Shown piece by piece: positions 58,145 to 64,000 of a stretch of 64,000 bases of DNA. The notes under the pieces were generated by a model. The model worked only from the letters and a program-made list of their open reading frames with translations, did not search any database and was not told the origin of the DNA. How positions within the stretch are numbered: the stretch's first letter is position 1; every line of letters starts with the position of its first letter. The stretch spans positions 13,665,715 through 13,729,714 of the forward strand of contig CM029384.1 in the NCBI GenBank assembly GCA_017165825.1, written 5' to 3'. The translations under genes were made by a program, and so were the position numbers. This DNA is from Hepsetus odoe (lineage: Eukaryota; Chordata; Actinopteri; Characiformes; Hepsetidae).

Positions 58145-58374
58145 GGGTAGTGGTGGTCTTATAGTTAGTCACTTGACCCCATGATTGTAGGATTGCATGT
58201 TCGAATCCCAGACAAGCAGGTTGCCCTGAGGTACCCTTGAGCAAGGTACGGCCCCCATCACTGCTCCCCAGTTTAAAAAGCTGCACGATGTGTATAGGTG
58301 AAAAATAGAGGTTGAATTTAGTTATAGCTGTACTGTTTCACAATGACCAATAGTCACTTTCTTTTTCACTTTTA
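58145..58374 (+). mobile_element. SINE family A copy in tmem205 intron 1
   Basis: Sense orientation with a mutated head (GTAGTGGTGGTCTTATAGTT). B-box GTTCGAATCCC, body TTGCCCTGAGGTACCCTTGA, tail CACAATGACCAATAGTCACT. It lies only about 60 bp upstream of the coding exon's acceptor. Confidence 0.9.
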
Positions 58375-58442
58375 CTTTATGCCATGGTGTGTTCAGAAAG
58401 ACTTAAAGTGACTGTCACTTCATTGTCTCTCAGGAGTTTGAC

Positions 58443-59196
58443 ATGGCCACTGAGGGGGACCCAACAGACCTGGTAAAGGTGATTCACCTGCTGGTGATTG
58501 CTTTCTCCTGGGGGATGCAGGTGTGGGTGTCATTCATTGCAGGTAATTCACATGCAGGTGTCATTCATTGTAGGTGTCCTGTCCAAAATGCCGTTCATAT
58601 TTCTCACCCAAAAAGGCCACTCTCATCCATGCTAACAGGAGTTCTCTTGTTCTTTGTCCTGGCTTTCTGCAGGTTTCGTGCTGGTGTCCCAGGTTACGTT
58701 GCACACCTTTGGCTTGGTGCAAAGTAAGCTCTTCCCTTGGTATTTCTACTGCCTTCTGGGCAGTAACACATTCAGCCTGGCAATATATGCAGTGTACCAT
58801 CCCAGGGAGCTGCTGGATTGGCACGAATCTGTTCAGGTGAGTTCAGTGCCATTCCTGTTTACATGCATGTGATTATCTGAATATAATTTTAACCACTCAC
58901 TCACCACAGATTTTTATTACTAGGCTTTCTGCATTACCCTGTCATGTTTGTGGCGCCATATTCTACAGTTCTGTGCAATAAGCATTTCATTCTTAAAAAC
59001 AGGAACTACACTGCTCTCAAAACTTGCTATTGTTTGCAGGTTGCCAACACTAGTCTTGGAATATCCCTTGGTCTTGGTTTAACACATTAATTTCAAGTAA
59101 AGTCTTGAAAAGTATGTTCACTTCTTGGCTGTACCAGGCTAAAAAACCAGGGTCCACCAGGTTTCAGTATTAGAATGACAGTGTATCTCATGCATG

Positions 59197-59235
<39 letters not shown>

Positions 59236-59710
59236 ACGAATGCTGTAGGTCATTACAGTTTCAAGTCAAGTAGGATTTTTAGTAGGTTTAGTACCAAGTA
59301 GGTCCTTTAGTAAATTCTATATTGTTTCTATAATTTTTATAAAAAAACACTGCAGCCATAACTGTCAGTTATTCAGAATTACATACATCTTTTCATTTCC
59401 CTTGCAGATGGCCCTGTTCTTTGTGGCTGTGATCATGGCAGCACTCAATGCGCAATGGTTTGGACCAGCTGTCACTGAGAACATGCTTGTCATGAGGGAG
59501 ATTGAGAAGGAGCATGGCCTTGGTGAGGAGGTGGGCTTTGGAACTAACAGAGAGCGCTATACTAAACTCCGTGAGCAGGACCCCAAATACAAGACCTATC
59601 GGAAGAGTTTCTACCGCTACCACGGCCTGTCCAACTTGAGCAATCTGGTCAGCTTTGGCTGCACCACCATCAACCTCATCTACCTGGCTCTTCATTTAGC
59701 CTCCATTTGA
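58443..59710 (+). CDS. tmem205: Transmembrane protein 205, three coding exons
   Basis: A small multi-pass membrane protein (TMEM205/DUF4149 family). Human TMEM205 is linked to cisplatin resistance and vesicle traffic, but the molecular activity is unclear. Coding exons: 58443-58542, 58673-58836, 59408-59710. Phases agree, giving 188 aa (human 189). Matches to the family include VKVIHLLVIAFSWGMQVWVS (12-31), HTFGLVQSKLFPWYF (42-56), NAQWFGP (104-110), REIEKEHGLG, REQDPKYKTYRKSFYRYHGL (147-166) and a final hydrophobic segment. Hydrophobic spans are near residues 11-40, 53-72, 88-104 and 170-186. The ATG has G at -3 and +4, and its exon begins nine bases upstream after CATTGTCTCTCAG. A 19-base stretch over the first donor is duplicated 31 bases downstream. 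Confidence 0.95.
58837..59407 (+). other. tmem205 last intron
   Basis: About 0.57 kb with a (TG)n run (59198-59233). Nothing else recognised. Confidence 0.75.
59198..59233. repeat. (TG)n microsatellite
   Basis: About 18 TG units in the tmem205 intron. Confidence 0.97.
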
Positions 59711-60488
59711 CAAAGCTGTTCACCTGTAGCATGTACACCACATCGACTGGAAAATCTTTGTCTTATGTCCAGTGCAGGTTGTGGAAGCCTACAAAGTTGG
59801 TAATTTCCATCAGAAATGTACATAACAGTGCACACTAATCAGTACATTAATGATGGAATTCTAGGAACGAAAATGCTAGACAGTTCATAGCAAGTGTATT
59901 TTAAAGAAAGTGTTTAGAATACTTTCATACATGATTTTGGCCAAAATCGTTCTGTTGTACCATAAGCTGTGAAGGCATGAGTGATTTATTTTTGGTAAAT
60001 TCACAGAAAGTCAAGGCCAAATAGCTAAAAAATGTACATAATAGAAGCTGTAAGAAACTTTTTAGATGTGTTGATATAAGTGCCTACAACTCATATATGG
60101 CCTAATTGAAGACTACAGCATTAGCAATTTGCTAATAAACTGCAGTATATTTACTGTTTATTTGCAGTTTAAACATTTCATCATCTTCTAGCTTTTGAAT
60201 GACTGAGTAGAAAACCAAGGGCTTACTTTGCAACTGATTGTGCATAAAAAAATTTAAAAATTAAAATTAACTGAAATTGGCTGCAAAGTATATTTTTAAA
60301 ACTTTTTTACAACTAAAAAGATGTTGACTGAAGTTAAGAATTCATTAGTTTGTGTGCTGATCTATTTAAAATTTTAAGAACACCACTGTTCTTGATGGTT
60401 TCTGCTTATATCATGACTTTGTGTTCAAGGGTATGATGTTCTATGCTTCCAGCTTTGTAATAATCATTGTTGCTTTAAAAAAAATAAA
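59711..60488 (+). terminator. tmem205: tmem205 3'UTR with candidate poly(A) signals
   Basis: AATAAA occurs at 60134-60139 and at 60483-60488. Which is used cannot be told. Confidence 0.5.
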
Positions 60489-61737
60489 TTATCATTGTTA
60501 TGCAGGCTGTGAGCAATCATTTCTCACACTTCACTTGCAGTAGACTGGAGGTCATACTCTCACCTCTGTTCTCCAGCAGAGTGCACTGTTTACATTTGGG
60601 GAAAGCTTTAGTTCTCATTCATGGTCCGCAAGTGTCTGGAAGGGTTTCCCTGCTCTGACAAATCCACTTCAGCATTGAACAGGTTTGTTAATCAGTATAA
60701 AGCATGCTTAAATCATCCGTGTCAAAGAGAGCTGGGAATATTTCAGTCCATTTTTTTTTTTTTTTTTTTTTACCTACAACAGTGCCCTGGTCTTGGAATC
60801 CCTGCACTACACCTTTCAGTTTTCGTTTCTCCTAACACAGCTGAGCCAACTACCAAACTAGTTGACTAGGTCTGCCTGGGTTGAAGTAGGTGTGTAAGAG
60901 CAGAGGCTGATGATGCTTTATAAAGGCAGTGTTTCATGTCTATGTCCAGTAGTTATGCAATTCAGGAAATGGCCAACATGTCTAGTGTCTGTGCATAGAC
61001 CATGGAAAGAAAATTTCGTTCTTTGCTCTATATCTGCAGCAAAGCATTTTGAATTTAATTGGGTTTCCAGCAGTACCTTATCAATGTGTTTGCACCGTGC
61101 AAAGCAAACTTGGTTTCCTACCAAGCAACCCAACTCTAATTAATCGCCACCCATCATGGTCAGGGCACAGAAGCATCTGATTCGAGCTTCATATCAGGTC
61201 TGATGTTATTGGGTCTAAGCATGTAACTGGCAGAACATTTTTCTTTAAGTCATTAATGGAGCAATTTTTGTTTTAATTTTTTTTTAAAAGTAGCGAGGGA
61301 AAATGTGTGGTCATCACTAATTACGGTGTTTTTAGTTTTTTTAGTTTAGTAGTTATTTTACCCATTCAGTCTCCATAGACAAAACCTCACAGTAGAATGG
61401 ATTGCATTTAAGAGCTCTGTGATTTCCATAAGCCTCAGTCTTCAAATACCATCTTCCCAGTAATTCAGTTCATCAAACCTCTCTGGAATTTCAGGAAACA
61501 ATGACTGTTCAGTCACGAATTGTATGAAATACAAGGCCAAAGAGTGGGAATACCTAGTGCTCAAGTGAAAAGTGCATTAAAATCTTTTCAGCATGATCAG
61601 AGCACTCACTATAGAATCCCAGCCTTTTGAAGAGGCACCAGCACAAATACTGCTCATGGATAGGGTTTCAACAGCCAAAGAGCCACAATCAAAACGCATA
61701 AGATCACCACACACAATGCCAAGCGTTGACTGGAAAG

Positions 61738-61951
61738 GTGAAAGTGAAGTGAAATGAAAACTTGTCACTGTGAGCACAGCACACAGTGAACCACAACAAA
61801 ATTCTTTCTTGGGCAGACCATACATCCAGTGCTTGGGGAACAGTGATGGAGATGGTACCTTTTTCAAGGGTACCTCAGGGCAACCTACTGGTCTTGGATT
61901 CAAACCCATGACCTTCTGATTCTGAGGCCTAACCACTAGACCACCACTGCA
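61738..61951 (-). mobile_element. SINE family A copy
   Basis: Antisense: GTGAAAGTGAAGTGAAATGA, CACAGTGAACCACAACAAAA, AAGGGTACCTCAGGGCAACC, and head CCTAACCACTAGACCACCAC. An internal piece (the GCATTTAACCC region) is missing. Confidence 0.9.
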
Positions 61952-62042
61952 GATTAATCTGTTATTAACATCATTAACAGTGATGCAGGTTGGGGCTGAG
62001 AGTGATCACTTCTCAAACAATTGAAGTCAATTGTTCAAAAAT

Positions 62043-62232
62043 GGGGTGGTGGTGGTCTAGTGCAACTTCCCTATGGACCTATGGCTCAAAAGGTACCAGG
62101 TTCAAATCCCACCTCTGGCGCTACCACCATTGGGTTCCTGAGCAAGACCCTTAACCTGGAATTGCTCCATGGGGACTGTCCCTGCAATTTGGACATGGAA
62201 GTCGCTCTAGATAAGAGCATCTGCTAAATGCC
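62043..62232 (+). mobile_element. SINE family B copy
   Basis: Sense: GGTGGTGGTGGTCTAGTGCA head, B-box GGTTCAAATCCC, CCTGAGCAAGACCCTTAACC, GGGGACTGTCCCTGCAATTT, tail AAGTCGCTCTAGATAAGAGC and ATCTGCTAAATGCC. Confidence 0.92.
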
Positions 62233-62501
62233 ACAAAAAAATAAGCAATGACAGGTGCTGGACTGAACAGCTCTCACCTTCAGTGTGATAGAGGCAGTAA
62301 TGGAGAGGTGGACTGCACAGGCAGGGATGGTGGGTATTCAAAAAAACAAAACCTGTGTGGCAGAAAGGAAGAATTTTTCTTTTAAAAATGAGGATAAAAA
62401 AAGTGTTATTAATCACTCAAATCAACATTTATACAGACCATAACATTTGCAATGACAGCCCTTTCTTTTCTGGAAAGGCTTCATAGTTGATGTAAAATGG
62501 G

Positions 62502-62702
62502 TGTCGGTGGTCCAGTGGTAGGGTACTTGCCTATGGACCTATGGCTCAAGAGGTCCTAGGTTCAAATCCCACCTCTTGCACCCCACCACTGGGTCCCTGA
62601 GCAAGACCCTCAACCCTGAGTTGCTCCAGGGGGACTGTCCCTGTAATTAGGACATGGAAGTCGCTCTGGATAAGAGCGTCTGCTAAATGCCGTAAATGTA
62701 AA
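62502..62702 (+). mobile_element. SINE family B copy, best preserved
   Basis: Head GGTGTCGGTGGTCCAGTGGT with A-box, B-box GGTTCAAATCCC, CCTGAGCAAGACCCTCAACC, GGGGGACTGTCCCTGTAATT, tail AAGTCGCTCTGGATAAGAGC and GTCTGCTAAATGCCGTAAAT. It lies in the same orientation as, and about 270 bp from, the previous copy. Confidence 0.95.
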
Positions 62703-63370
62703 ATTGGTGTAAGGATTTGATTGCATGCAGCATCTATCCAAACTCATTATGTACTGATTATTTAAGTCATCAATACTACTACAATTTACTTTTACTCTGC
62801 TGACAGTACTTTTTTTATATTACAGAAGATGTATGTGAAAGTCAGGTACATATAAAATAACCAAGGGTGCGCAATAACTGAAAAAAAACTCACTAGAATG
62901 GGTGTCTGAATACTTTTGGACAAACAGGTCAGTGTTCTTGGAGAGTGGTCATTTGAACTGCTTAAACAGATTTCTGGGATTTGTGCTGCTGTAGTTGCAT
63001 CTGTAAAGAGAAGTTTAAACCAGTAAGCTCAAGGAAAAAGGGAATGTAAGCATAAAATTGTCAACTGGAATGTCCCAGCCCAGGACTATCAAAAACAAAA
63101 CACCAGGAAGTTCAAGGGAAAAGAGTCTGTGTTGTATCTCACTCCAGGAAATGTCAGCCTGCTGATCATTAAAGCAGTTGGAGTTGTGCTTTCACTCACT
63201 TTCCAGCTTTACTGACAGACTGAGACGGTCAGTGCCTGCAAACTAGACCTTCCTAAGCCATCAGAGGTTTAATGTGTTTTTATTTGGGAGGGTCCCGACA
63301 GACAAGGGTGTAAAAGTGAGGAACAATAACATAATAAGGTCCTGTAGAGGCTTCCCGAGTGGAAACAGAT

Positions 63371-63371
<1 letters not shown>

Positions 63372-63427
<56 letters not shown>
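63372..63427. repeat. (TG)n microsatellite
   Basis: About 28 uninterrupted TG units. Confidence 0.98.
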
Positions 63428-63430
<3 letters not shown>

Positions 63431-63570
63431 CCAGATCCGGGAGCTCCACGGCGCCGAGCTCAGTGTGTGTGTGGAGGTTACACTCACCGCCCCAAAGCCA
63501 GGAAAACACCGGCAGCTCCGACTCATGCAGCAGGGCGGATTTTACACTCCGCACTCCGAGGTAGGCTTCT
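63428..63570. other. GC-rich block, possible first exon of an unidentified gene
   Basis: CpG-containing and GC-rich compared with its flanks. On the plus strand ACTCCGAG|GTAGGC near 63560 could be a donor. On the minus strand GGGGCG|GTGAGT near 63488 is a strong donor consensus and follows an ATG (antisense, near 63526) with the short frame MSRSCRCFPGFGA. I do not recognise a protein on either strand. Confidence 0.3.
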
Positions 63571-64000
63571 AAACTTTTTCTTTTTTTTAGCAGATTCGCA
63601 AACACGATGAGTATAAATTGGCCAGCTCGCATTAAAGTCACCTCAGAAATGAACAAGGTGATTATATTCGACGTGTGTACTCCCGTCCCCCCCATTAACG
63701 TCCCAAATTACAGGTGTGCTTAGATTAACACAGGTCCTGTTAAAGGACACTTTCAGGTCACTTCTGGGAGAAACCTGTTCTCACAGATGAAGAGACTGAA
63801 CTGGAAGCTCTTTATAAAAGTGAGTTGGCAGAAAAATCAGTTCCCAGCTCAGTCACTGACAGATATCTAGAACCAGACTTAAACGTGTTCTTCTCTGAGC
63901 TGGTCTTCATAAGAGATAAGGGATGTTAATGTGGTCTGTGACAGGCCTAGTCAGGTGTGATTGGTTCTTATTGGACCTTTTAGTCAATAAGGACTGTGCA
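63571..64000. other. Window end, nothing recognised
   Basis: AT-balanced sequence without repeats or coding signatures that I can identify. Confidence 0.5.

Larger units (their letters stand above)
60489..63370. other. Intergenic downstream of tmem205
   Basis: AT-rich, with a poly(T) run near 60752-60770, one SINE-A and two SINE-B copies. No gene recognised. Confidence 0.6.

Overview
The window is vertebrate nuclear DNA, most likely from a ray-finned (teleost) fish. The genes are split into short exons with GT-AG introns, the promoters are CpG-rich, and the non-coding DNA is full of Tc1-type DNA transposons, an RTE-like LINE, two tRNA-headed SINE families and CA/TG/TA microsatellites. The SINE types fit an otophysan fish (catfish/characin-like), but that is only an impression from memory. 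There are no bacterial genes, CRISPR arrays or viral genes.

Four protein-coding genes could be rebuilt exon by exon. (1) tlcd4-like (TMEM56 family), + strand, coding 4388-17051, 264 aa, with a CpG-rich promoter at about 1480-1880. (2) A calponin closest to cnn1, + strand, coding 36635-49181, 298 aa, with a promoter near 36260-36450 and a perfect CArG box in intron 1. (3) elof1, - strand, coding 52810 down to 51871, 83 aa, convergent with calponin. (4) tmem205, + strand, coding 58443-59710, 188 aa, behind a CRE/GC-box/CCAAT promoter at about 57390-57540. Each protein is within one or two residues of the human length as I recall it, and all splice phases agree. CNN1, ELOF1 and TMEM205 lie close together on human 19p13.2. 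TLCD4 in human lies beside CNN3 on 1p21. The window therefore looks like the 19p13.2-type locus that has kept a TLCD4 copy.

Layout: 165-530 LINE fragment; 531-1437 a 13-bp minisatellite; 1480-17826 tlcd4, with Tc1, SINE and microsatellite insertions in its introns; 17827-36260 an 18-kb intergenic region with an RTE copy that carries a nested Tc1 and a nested SINE, an inverted-repeat Tc1 derivative and a hAT MITE; 36260-50381 calponin, whose introns hold a TG-rich minisatellite and three Tc1 remnants; 51500-53320 elof1; 53780-57150 SINE and LINE debris; 57390-60490 tmem205; 60490-63370 SINEs; 63430-63570 a GC-rich block with possible splice donors on both strands, perhaps the first exon of a further gene.

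The genes do not form a pathway: a predicted membrane TLC protein, an actin-binding smooth-muscle regulator, an RNA polymerase II elongation factor and a small membrane protein. No new molecular system is evident. The most informative points are the synteny, the intron-1 CArG cluster of calponin, the calponin tail, and several transposon copies whose insertion boundaries can be read to the base.
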